Positions 16,462 to 27,340 of a stretch of 64,000 bases of DNA are shown in pieces; the stretch's first letter is position 1; each line of letters starts with the position of its first letter. Source of the stretch: Rotaria socialis (lineage: Eukaryota; Rotifera; Eurotatoria; Philodinida; Philodinidae). Where the stretch lies: positions 124,001-188,000 of the forward strand of contig CAJNYU010000767.1 of NCBI GenBank assembly GCA_905331475.1, in the 5' to 3' direction. The notes under the pieces were generated by a model. It was not told the DNA's origin. It did not search any database and worked only from the letters and a program-made list of their open reading frames with translations. The translations under genes and the position numbers were made by a program.

Positions 16462-18118
16462 TAAACACACATCTTTTGGTGTCTTATTATTATTTTTTTG
16501 TAGTAAACCTCAATTACTTTATTCAATGCACACTTGAATTATATTCAGTTCTACGTCTCTTTTCGCTCACTTCTCTCCACGAAAATATGAGCTGTATTCA
16601 TTCTATTACTCTTTCTAGACTACTGTAGTTTATTATACCTCTTTAATTTTTATAGAGTACGTTGTCTATATTTTATTGATTTTTTTTCTTATTTAAAATA
16701 ACAATAACACTAACAAAAAAAATTATATTTAGAAATAAACTATCTTTTTATCCGCTTATTTTGCATGTTTTATTATTTAATTAGATATATTTGTACTCGA
16801 GAAGTATGCTTGTCGATGTAGTTGACCGATCACTAAATAGGATGAATAATTTGTAATACAACCATCGATAGGTTCTTTTTCATGCTTATTACACACTGGG
16901 CAATAGAGATACTAGACTTACCGTATGCATTCAATTTTTTTAACGTATAGTATAATTAGACGCAGTGAAAGATGAAAGAAAACTGTATGGGATGAGTGAC
17001 ATACAAAAATATTGCTCATCGATATATATGAAATATGACAAATAATTTTTCCGTTCATTCATTTTGTATCTAACAATCGCAGTAGTAGTAGCTTAAGAAA
17101 TATCAAAAATAACGAGAGATCATGTCTATTTATTGAACTGTTATCATTCTTACTGTTCTGTTTCTGTTTTGTTTATGAACACAGTTAATTCATACTGACT
17201 TGATTGAAAAGTTCGCACACAAATAATATTGACTTTAGTCTCAATAATTGATCAATGTCCACTTGAAAGTTAAAAAAATAATGCTTTCAGGACATTTTAA
17301 TCAAGTTTCAAGTATTCGGAGTTATTGTTTTCAAAGTAACAATAATATTGTAAGGGTACGAAATCAGTATGAGCTACTATTTTATAAGACACTATATATC
17401 CTTAAAGTAATATAATAATAATAAAAATAGAAAACGTTAAATATATATACGAGTTCTATGTTTAAAAACAATTTCTTGTATCAACAGCAAAAAGAAATCG
17501 ATATTTTCTTTTATAGATATGATTGCTTTTTTTTCTAGCCTACATAATATCCTCTTATATTACTGGATTGAGCAAGCAAATGAGTAGTCCGTTTTATGCA
17601 AATAACTATTACACATTGACTTGAATATATATACATATATAATTACATATCTCTCATTTTACTCTGTTTGTATAACTTGGAATGTTTCATTTCGCTCTTT
17701 TTTGCTTTATTGGAGCACAGCTGTTTCACACCCATATGCACAATGTCTGAACAAAAGAGAGAGAACAACGACTTTTTCTTTACTATATTATCATAGACAT
17801 GCAATTACAAATCTCTTACTTTTCTCCTTTATTCGACATAGTGTGCCATCTAATCTCACATTGCGGCTTTATTCATTGGTCTTTCTCTTTCCTGTTGCCT
17901 TTTTCTTTCTTTTTCATTTTTTATTTATAGATGATTGATAGTTGTTGCTGTTCTGTTTGACCATTAACACGCCGTACTCATTCTTGTTCGTCTTCTTCAT
18001 CTACTAGCTACTGCGCCTCGACTACTGGCTGTATTTTGTGTTTGACTATTGACAACGATAACTTTTTCTTCTCTATCATTCTTTCTCTATCGATCAATCA
18101 GTGACGAATAAGACGACG
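16462..18118. other. intergenic, 3' flank of PFK and upstream of ankyrin gene
   Basis: No gene is supported. The segment from about 17600 on becomes pyrimidine-rich (many CTTTTCTT-like runs) up to the next start codon, as expected for a 5' leader or an acceptor-rich region. The open frame at 17621-17938 is only translated low-complexity pyrimidine sequence. Confidence 0.5.
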
Positions 18119-19680
18119 ATGACAACTGTTAACGACAGTGGTGATGTACAGGTGAAAGACAAAAATACAGCACCATTAGAAGCAAATAGTAATAGTAGAG
18201 GTGATAATATGAGCCAATTACCGACCACCTCTACCAATGATGAAACAGCAACAACAAAATCACAAGAACCTACATTAGAACAAGCTTTCTTCTTTGGTTT
18301 ATCTATCGATGACGCAGTTAATTCAGCTGACAATCTTATGGAATTATTTTATAATGCATGCAAATTTAATCATTTAGAAATTGTAAGAAGATGTGTTGAA
18401 GAAAAAAATATCAATGTTAACGAACTATTCAATAATGATTATCCATTATGTATTGCTAGGTAAATTATTTATATAGTAAAGATTTTTTTCAAGAAGGAAA
18501 ACAAAAACAATTCTATTAATTGATATAATTCTATGTTATTATTATTTTTTGTCCATTTAAGTCATAAAGGTCACATTGAAATAGTTCGTTATTTATTGGC
18601 TCATGGTGCTGATGTTCATCTCAAACGAGAATTGAATCTATCAAATACGCGTGGTACTAATCGTTTGACGCGTGGCACTGTTACTTATGGTGACAGTACA
18701 CTTTCGCTTGCTGTCAAATATGGGTTCGAAGATCTTGCTATGGTGCTTGTTGAGCATGGTGCCGATATATTGAATTCGAATGGAGATTTTGAAAAATCTG
18801 CATTACAAGATGCTATTCGGCTTAATCGTTCGCGTATATTAAACGTTTTTATGGATAAGCTTAAAAATACAAAAGCAACATCAGATTACGATGAAACATT
18901 ATTACTACAGAAGAAAGGTGATATACTTCGTCAATGTCTTATTAATGATCAAATTGAAGCATTACGCATTTTTGTACCCAATGTATGGGAAGAGCTTAAC
19001 AGTGATTTTATGTTCACTGTCCTAAGTAATCTTATGTTAAAGAATAAAATTCAATCAGATAAAGCGTTCGATGTATTAGAAGCCATACTTGATGCTATTC
19101 CGACGCCAAAATTAAAAATGTATGATATTGGAGATTTACTGAGACGATTTTTACATATTTTACAGGCACAATTTGTAACAATCAATGATGATCGAATTCA
19201 AATGCTTTATTTACGTACATCACTTCTTTTCACAATACTTAAATACCATGAAACAGTTGATTTTACTAATTATCTAGATCTATTAGATGCATATTTTCGT
19301 GGTATTTATCACAGCGTTGAAAGTACAGGTAAAAAAATAAAAAAATGTATTTGAAGATAAATTTCTATGTAATGACATTTTTAGGCGAAGGAATAAATCA
19401 AATCTATGAATATATCGTTCGCTTTTATGAAAATCTTATTTTAATGGGTCATCTTATTTTGACGAATAACACTGTTATATTGAAATTACTCGAATGTGAA
19501 CATGTTCAACAAATGCAGCCGATCGACATGTATCTCTCATGGCGTGCACGCAATCCATTTCAACTCAAAGAGACTTGTCGTCTTATGGTAAAAAATGCAT
19601 TACCATCTTATAAACATGATGTACTCAAAAAGCTAAATCTTAACGAAGACACGTTTTATTATTTGTATTATCAACGATAG
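18119..19680 (+). CDS. ankyrin-repeat protein with SOCS-box-like C-terminus
   Basis: Model: 18119..18459, 18562..19328, 19385..19680, 467 residues, introns of 102 and 56 bp. After a Thr/Ser/Asn-rich N-terminus come ankyrin repeats: a degenerate one around LFYNACKFNHLEIVRRCVEE, then SHKGHIEIVRYLLAHGADV, then TLSLAVKYGFEDLAMVLVEHGADI, then ALQDAIRLNRSRI. A long helical region follows. The last about 45 residues (NPFQLKETCRLMVK, then LKKLNLNEDTFYYLYYQ) resemble a SOCS box: the xxPxxLKxxCRxxIR motif followed by a hydrophobic segment. By analogy with ASB proteins it could be a substrate receptor for a Cullin-5 E3 ligase; this is inference. The first ATG in frame after an upstream GTG was chosen. 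An F-box gene follows 366 bp downstream on the same strand. Confidence 0.78.
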
Positions 19681-20046
19681 CTATTTGACATTATCATATA
19701 CACTCGCAATAATATTATTCAGTGTTTCTTAGTCGTGATACAACAATAATTATATTTACTCTGTTTTGTGTGTTTAATCAATCCGTATCAAAACCAAAAA
19801 AAAATAAATAAAAGAAGCTACCAGATAACCTGACATGCTAATTATAGAAAATATAATCTATTTGAATTATTACAAATTTCAAAGATTACAGTGTGTGATT
19901 ATCTTTTGTTCCGTTTTCTTTTTGTACTTTCTAAAACTAATGATTAATGTCTAATAAAATAGAATAATATAAAAAAATGAGAAAACGATCAATAAAATGT
20001 TCGTTTCGTAGCGTTTAGTAAAATAATGTTTTTTTTTTAGATTAAA

Positions 20047-21045
20047 ATGGCAACAGGAAATATTCGTGAAGCATTTCGATCATTCTTATCTTGGGCGTCT
20101 CAATCAGCCGATAAGAATTCAACTGATGATTCATCAAAAATATGTTGGATTTTCAATCTTCCACCGGAAATTCTTCAAACTATCACTGATCATTTAACAG
20201 TGCATGATATTATATCGTTGAGTCAAACATGTCAAACATTCTATACATTGATTAAGGATGACAACTTTTGGGTTCATCGTATACGTTCTCAATTTTCTCC
20301 GTCTACTGCGAATCTTTATATACTTGATTTATTTGAAAAACCTGAAACTATCCTAACGAACGATGAAACTCGTCCATCTGGCTTCGAGAATATTAGAGTA
20401 GATGGCGAACTTGATCTTGCTGCAATAAACTCTGTTACGCATTATAATGACGAAGCAATCGAAAAGCGTCATGCTAAAATGTATATATCAACAGAAGACT
20501 TTTTAACTCACGTGGAATATCTTAACTATAGAAAACCTAAAAATACTCTGAAGATTCCTTTAATGAAATTAGTGTATTTCTATTTGATTGATCGAAAACG
20601 AACTGCAGCCGTTAATATGAGTGTTATTCATCGAAATGATGTTTATCTTATTGAAGACCGTGACAAAGATAGTCTAACAGGTCGTATTATTCAGCTGCAA
20701 TCTGTTTGTTGGCTTGAAATAACTGGTCGTTTTGATCATGATATTATGCCGGGAAAGTATGAAGCTATATGGCGAATGAAATGTCATGCAGTTCAAGTTC
20801 ATATGTGGGGAGAAACAGAATTTAGCATTGTACCATCTCATGGGAAAATGCTAATTCGTAAAATATCTGAGAATGATTTTCATCATTATGCAGTTGAACA
20901 CGGCAAAAATTGGTTTACTGTAAATATGGGTGAAATTATAGTTTATGAACGCTCGACAGTTTTAGTTGGTATACGCAATTGGAGTAATGGCAATTGGAAA
21001 TCAGGCATATCATGGGATTGTATTGAATTGAAAGTCACACCATAA
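20047..21045 (+). CDS. F-box protein with PP2-like C-terminal domain
   Basis: An intronless 332-residue protein. An F-box occupies about residues 37-78 (FNLPPEILQTITDHLTVHDI, then SLSQTCQTFYTLIKDDNFW), the Skp1-binding motif of SCF ubiquitin ligases. The C-terminal 150 residues (WLEITGRFDHDIMPGKYEAI, W...FTVNMGEIIVYERS, GIRNWSNGNWKSGISWDCIE) resemble the phloem-protein-2 (PP2)-like lectin fold, which pairs with F-boxes in plants and in some invertebrates. A vertebrate FBA-type glycoprotein-binding domain is the other possibility, as it has a similar beta-sandwich. It probably selects substrates for ubiquitination; the ligand is unknown. A strong acceptor (T run then AG at 20039-20040) ends six bases before the ATG. 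Confidence 0.75.
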   Translation: MATGNIREAFRSFLSWASQSADKNSTDDSSKICWIFNLPPEILQTITDHLTVHDIISLSQTCQTFYTLIKDDNFWVHRIRSQFSPSTANLYILDLFEKPETILTNDETRPSGFENIRVDGELDLAAINSVTHYNDEAIEKRHAKMYISTEDFLTHVEYLNYRKPKNTLKIPLMKLVYFYLIDRKRTAAVNMSVIHRNDVYLIEDRDKDSLTGRIIQLQSVCWLEITGRFDHDIMPGKYEAIWRMKCHAVQVHMWGETEFSIVPSHGKMLIRKISENDFHHYAVEHGKNWFTVNMGEIIVYERSTVLVGIRNWSNGNWKSGISWDCIELKVTP

Positions 21046-22845
21046 TTCACTGTACATTTTTCTATAAATTATATATATATATATATGTCATTATTAACTA
21101 CGCTAATCATATCAAATATTTTTTTATGAAGCACAATCTAAAAGAGATATTGAAGTACATAGCAGGAAACCAAGACTTAATTTCCCGATGGACATTTATG
21201 CAATACTGTACTACTATTGCTACTACTCAATTTTGCTTATGTAACTAAAAACATATGAAGCTTAATTAAACAGGGAAATTGGGTTTAATTCGTTTAAATT
21301 AATTTTTATTTATCTCCGTTTTATATTGAACGTATCGATTTACAAAATGTATTCAGACTGATTGTGTTGTATGATTTATTTTACTAGCAGCTTTTTCTTG
21401 TTACTTGTTTTTATAAGAACAATAATAAATATCCTCAAATGTATGCGACCTGAATTAGCTTGAAAACATGTGTATATTAGTTTGTCTCGACAGATGGCAT
21501 TGGTTAGCATTAATAATAAATCTATTCAAGTTAATATTTTGAAATGAAATACGATATTTCCTTTCACAAAGTTAATCATTCATGATAACTAAATAAATAT
21601 CAGATCATTTCTTCTATTTTAAATATTGTTTCTATAGAAACTTCAATGTTTATGCACAATAAAATCGACCGATTAAGTATCGAAAGCACATACAAATAAA
21701 TATGGAAACATCAAATTTAAACCCGACTGTTATGTGTACTTCAAAAAGTAAAACTAATTGATGACAAATTGATTTTGATCAAACCATCTAAAAAAATAAA
21801 AAACAAAGTAAATATATCTTTTCACTGTTTGAAGTACACAACACTCGGATTTAAATCCGAGGTTTTCGCATTTGTTCTATAAGATATACGTGTATATCTC
21901 ATCAATATACATCCCTTGTTACTAAATTGCAACGAGAAAATACGGGCGTGCTAAGTTAGCATGGATCACACTGTATGCAATCCTATCCGGTGGCCACTGA
22001 CTCTACTCTCCGAGTGATATAATATCTTTAGAAATCACACAAATTGAGTCCAGATTCGTGTTTAGCTTCGAAAGCTGAGTAAGAAGAGTTACTTTTGAAT
22101 GGATTCGCGTTTGTATCTAGCGGGATTACGATCGTAAGCAACCTCATGAATCTATAAGAGATATATGATAGATATGGGCATCAGTATTTTCCTAATAAAT
22201 CACCAATATTAATAGCCATCGGGTTCGAGTTTTTACCTTTTGATAGTCTTTTTGACTAGCTACAAAGCCAGGCATTTGAGAAACCCCAAAACTACTGGTC
22301 ATATGAGATATATCTAGGCAATTTGGTTTCTAGATGTAGTTTTTGTGCATTCTGTGACCTTTTCCAAGCAATGTTTTGTTAGAAAGCTACTATTTGGTTC
22401 AAAACTAACATCAGATTCGAAATCAGCGTTAAAAACTAAGTCGATTTATATCTGTTGTGAATAATTCTGAGAAAATTGTTTTTGTTTTGAAAAAATCCCT
22501 GTCCCCCCCCCTCAGGAATAGCCTGGTCAAAAATGACAATTTTTTCGATAACTCAGTCATTTCTTAACGGATTGCTTTGATCTTCGAACTCGACTGAGAT
22601 ATTGATAAAATCATTCTGTATACAAAATTTCATGACAATTGGATGAGACTTTCAAAAGTTATCGTGTTAACGGATCGACGGCGGGACGGACACACTGACC
22701 GAATCTAGAGTGTACTCACTTTTTGAGTTCACAAAAAGGAAATAAAATCTCTTGCTGTCCGATTTTTTAGTTTAAATGACAAACAAAAAGAAAACAATTC
22801 ACGCGGTCTTCTACACATGATTAACTGAATAGCTAAACATCAAAT
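21046..22845. other. intergenic with repeat remnant
   Basis: No gene seen. A short AT-rich dinucleotide run lies at about 21067-21086, and a perfect short palindrome (CGGATTTAAATCCG) at about 21845-21858. From about 22400 the sequence is repeat-like (see the separate entry), with a C homopolymer at about 22503-22510. Confidence 0.5.
22410..22720. repeat. diverged copy of the repeat at 32.7-33.5 kb
   Basis: The stretch from 22415 shares the word GATTCGAAATCAGC, then AAAAACTAAGTCGA, and a later CTCAGG...GGTC(A)AAAA segment with the arms of the inverted repeat in the mS35 intron, in the same order. Similarity is moderate and interrupted. The 3' part has a GACGG/GGGACGGAC-rich stretch that is not seen in the other copy. 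Confidence 0.55.
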
Positions 22846-25400
22846 ATGACAAATGAAACTGAAGAAGGTAAACCAAGAGTTCGTGGTGCATCTTTCTCAC
22901 TAGAACCAGTCGACGAGGAACCTGCAACTAATACAACTATCGCTGAATTAGTTCAGAATAGTACATTGTTAAACCACCATGCGTCTCCTCATCCTCATAC
23001 ATCGATAAATAAAACTCAACAACGTAGCCGTCGTCGAAGTAGTGTATCTATTCTTCAAGCACTTGCTCAAGCTCAATTACTTGCTACGCATGATGCTCGA
23101 AAACGGTACACGAAAGCAAAAAAATGATATTTTGATTTTTTTTAATGAAATAAAAATGTTATTTTTCTTTAGAAATTTTCTTGTTGGATCTGGGCGACAA
23201 GTACCAGAGAATGTTATGAATGATATTTCTTCGTGCTTTCCAAATGGACGACTACTAACAATAATGGTAGCAACATGGAATACAGGCGAAGCATCAGAAT
23301 TATATGAGCAGAATTTTACACCGACAGCTCGTAACACAGCTAAACCAAAAGAACGTATGCTTGATGATATGTGTGATATATTATTGCCGACATTTCTTGA
23401 TTATGTTTCTGATTTAATCGTTATTTGCACGCAAGAAACGTCTGTAACAAAAAATAAGTATTGGTTAAAATGAATATTTTTTGTTTATCTCTATCTAAAA
23501 ACTGTTCTTTAATGTAGAACCGATTGGGAAGTTTTACTTCAAGAAGTAATTGGCCCAGTTCATGTGCTATTTCATTCGCTTCAATTTGGTACTTTATCAT
23601 TATGTATATTTTTACGGCGAGATCTGATTTGGTATTGTACTGGTATGTTAAATAGAAAAAATTCAATAGTCTAAAGTTACAATTTTATTAATTCCATTAG
23701 AACCTGAAGAAGATATCATCAAATTTCGAGCTGTTGGTCCTTTTCGTACAAAAGCTTCATTAGTTATAACTTTTAATCTTTTTGGTACCTCATTTATGAT
23801 AATTAATTCACATTTTGAAGGTAAAAATAGCATTATTATAGTTAATTGGAGTTTTTCTATTATATTCTTTTTTGTTTAGCTGGTGAAAATCAAGAACATC
23901 GATTAAGCCGACAATTAAACTTTCAAAATACATTAGGAAAATTATCTATACCACATGAGTTTGTTCAAAGAAGTCTTTTGCCAAGTCGATCTCTGGCAAA
24001 TTTTCCAATTGCAGAAAGTTTGAAGCACGTTGATTCAACAACATCACTTGATTCTGCTCTATCTACAGACGTAGGTAAAATTTGTATTTAATTTATGATG
24101 GTGGTTCTTAATTCAATAAAGTGTATATTTACTTCAATAGATGGCGCACAAGCATGCGATTGTCTCATATGGGCAGGTGATATGAATTTTCGAGTTGATA
24201 TGCCAAATCAAGAAGTATTAGCCCTTTGCGAAGAAAACAATTACGCTGAGATTTTACGGAAAGATGAATTCCGTATGTTACAACAGAAAGCAGGTAAATA
24301 GTTGTTGTATTTTTTTCTTTGGAATTAAATTCACATTAGGGTTTACTTTTTTTTCATGTTATATAAGGTGATCGGTATTTTGGCTTTAAAGAAGCGGAGA
24401 TTACTTTTCCTCCGACATATAAGTTTGATTTACACTGCCATGACGATACTTACGCTAAAAATCGAACACCATCTTATACAGTAAGAATAATTTATGATTA
24501 AATTAGATAGTTTTTTTCTCTCGGATTGATTTGGTTGGTCTATGAATGAAGAGTTTTTGTTACAAGTCTAAAATATGATTCAGTCGGTTTATAAACGTGT
24601 AAAATTTAACATAGATTAAATTAATAGACGCGAAGTTTTCCTATTAATATCTATGTATAGATCACTGGAAAAACCCCTATAGGGACTAATGCACTAATCA
24701 TTTGAAATATTACCGCTATTAGTTTTCACTGAATACAGTAGATAAACTACTACTATAGAACAGTGTGCAGCAAGTGTTAATCTATAGCCGAAAACCTCAT
24801 GAAACGATACTATAGAGTATCGATTTCGCTTGTATACGATGTACTGTAATCTTCGTCCTGAAGGTTTTTTCTTTGTGTACGATTAGTGAGTTTGTGACGG
24901 AATACTAATGAATTTGATGTAAACGATAGTAAGCGAGGTCAAGTTTTGCACTACAATATGATTCAAAATAAATATTTAAGTGATATAATTTATTTAAAAG
25001 GACCGTATTATCTATCGTGATAAACCAACATCACAAATTCAATGTACACAATATCAATCTGTTCAGAATGTAAAACATTCTGATCATAAACCTGTTGTTG
25101 CTCATTTTAATCTTAAACTTAAACCTGGTTTGCATAAGTACGTCTAATCAAACAAATTTTCGATTTTGTCTTCATTGACACATATTTTAGAGGAAATCTA
25201 GCCTATGGAAAATTCGATCATGAAGTTTACAAGCGTGGTAAGTATTATTTTTACTATAAGCTATAAAAAAGATTTTGGCTTCTATTTTTTGATTAGGTTG
25301 TGAACAACGTGAACGACATCACTCATTAGGTGTCGGCATAGTAAATGATGCGAAACGTCGAACAGCTAATTCTAAAAGTTCTGTTTGTGTTCTTCAATGA
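22846..25400 (+). CDS. inositol polyphosphate 5-phosphatase, INPP5E-like
   Basis: Model (10 exons): 22846..23105, 23173..23457, 23518..23642, 23701..23820, 23880..24074, 24141..24293, 24368..24480, 25001..25137, 25191..25237, 25297..25400; 512 residues. It removes the 5-phosphate from phosphoinositides. Catalytic-domain motifs are WNTG (about 120), CTQET, INSHFEAGENQEHR, WAGDMNFRV (about 341), PPTYKFD, TDRIIYR and SDHKPV (about 444), in family order. The first 90 residues are Ser/Arg-rich and low-complexity, as in INPP5E. The protein ends in CVLQ, a CaaX box predicting farnesylation; INPP5E is farnesylated and ciliary, which supports this identity over other 5-phosphatases. Introns are 53-74 bp except intron 7 (24481-25000, 520 bp), which contains repeat-like sequence but no gene. 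Confidence 0.9.
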
Positions 25401-27340
25401 ATTCTGGTTTTTTTGTGCTAACGAGTGATCATGGACCCTATTTTGATATGAAATGAGTTTTTATTTTTAACGCATCCGATTTTTATAAATGAAACATTGA
25501 TAATATAATGTGATCCTAAGATATTTTGTAATAGTTCCATTTTTTGGCTTAATGAACATTATTTTTACCAACAATCGATGTGAATGGATTGCATTTATTT
25601 GCTTATATTTAAGTCTATTTTAGTATGAAAACACATTGGAATGATACACCAAGTAACATCTGCCCGAGTAGAACACCCTACGTATATTCGTAGATTTCGA
25701 TGTAACATTTTTTCATAGAAATAAAATCCGAGGATTATTTATTGTTGCTATTTTTCATAGATTTCATTTTATTTCCTGTTTTTCATACAGCTTAGTCCTT
25801 GCTGACGAAAGACAATGCTTCAGAAACAAAATCTATTTACATTAAACATCATGCCGACCATGCTCAATAATTATTCGATCAGTGTAAACAACAAATAGAA
25901 AGTTCTAGAAAATTGTCGATTTACGCATAGATGATAAAACTAATAATAGCAGCAAAAAAGAAGTAAACCTCTCTATAGTGGACACCTTTCGAACTTTTCA
26001 AAAGTGTTCACTATAGAGAGGCTATGCATTTTCAAATGTTTTTCTCTTTTAAAGATACAGGCATTCTTTTTAAGCGTCGAGGGCATTAGTGAATAAAATA
26101 GTCACATGGAGTACCTTATTACTTTTTTTATCAAGTATTTTTTCAAAATATAAAAGTCAACAATTGTCAAAATAATTTTTGATAGACCTTTGTTTGACTG
26201 ATTTCTTAATTATGCTTTCATTTTATGCCTTCTTTCGAATTGGAAATGTAATCAGGGAATTTTCACACCGATTAAAATTGGGTGACACTGCTTTTTTCTA
26301 TGCTGCATGTGTCGGTCAGTTTTCATAATGATAAACAGGTCACTTTTGGTTGCCTTTGATTCGTACGATTTTTCTTGCAGAGTAATGACTCATCTATTCA
26401 GTATAATCTTATTTTGCTCTTAATAGTGGCATAAAAAACAAATCTATAAATATCACAATGCGATTGTACACATGCCCGTCACTCGTATTCAACACAGAGG
26501 ATGCATTCTCTCGCTCCCACAAATATATCTTTTTTCATTCTGCTGTCAGATCATTAAATAAAAGACGCTATTCTGAATGAGTAATGATGATAATCGAGAC
26601 ATTTTTCTTGAATTCATGGTTAGTGTCCACTATGGGAGGTTCTATTGTATTATGAAGGGCAAAAACTCGTCAAAGATAAATAGCATAGATTGAAGTACTG
26701 ATTAGATTGTTAACTATATACAATGAGAAAAAATCACTAAATTTGAAACATCTGTTATATCAGCGTTTCTGCTCGATCTGATTTTGATTTTGACAGACGC
26801 TTGAGAGCTATAGTCTCTGAAATAATTAGTGAGAGTATTTTCCGATAGTTCAATCTTGAAGAAATAAAATTACATACACATTCGTACAAACTCTCATTCA
26901 CAGTTTGATAGAAATAACGATATTCAATGTCAAGCATTAGTGAATCAAGCAGCATGCAATAATCTAGGGTTATGAACAGTAGAAATACTACTAAGATACG
27001 TGGAATTCTGTATCACCCTTTGATGGAAGTGAAAATCAGAAAAAAACGATTTCATTCATTTATTTGATTAAATTGCATTAGTTGAAGTTCAGAATGAAAG
27101 CGAGATGTAATATAAACGTCAGAATAAATATAAAAAAATTGAATGCTTTCAAGTTAATGAAGTTTTTCAGTCATCATTATGATTGAGGAATGATGAGAAG
27201 TGCTCAAAAAACATAAAAGTAAAAAAGATTGATTGATCGAAATACTCGTCACTATTTATAAAAGAATGTAGATAAAAAAATTGATTCACCATGAATTGAT
27301 TATCTTCGAAGTTCTGAAAAAAATAAAAGCTAAAAATCGA
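25401..27340. other. intergenic between convergent INPP5E and GBA2 genes
   Basis: No coding region is supported. It contains the terminal-inverted-repeat element at 25966-26650; the rest is AT-rich. As the 3' flank of both neighbours it should contain their polyadenylation signals (AATAAA words occur, for example near 25722). Confidence 0.5.
25966..26650. mobile_element. non-autonomous DNA element with terminal inverted repeats
   Basis: The left end reads AACCTCTCTATAGTGGACAC. The right end (about 26622-26648) is its imperfect reverse complement, GTGTCCACTATGGGAGGTT. The left end is followed at once by its own inverted copy, so 25971-26023 folds into a hairpin of about 22 bp. No transposase frame lies between the ends. 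The terminal sequence resembles ends I associate with pogo/Tc-like elements; the superfamily is a guess. Confidence 0.6.

Noticed and set aside
17621..17938. 105-codon frame with hydrophobic composition
   Set aside because: Derived from pyrimidine-rich upstream sequence of the ankyrin gene, with no family resemblance and no splice support.
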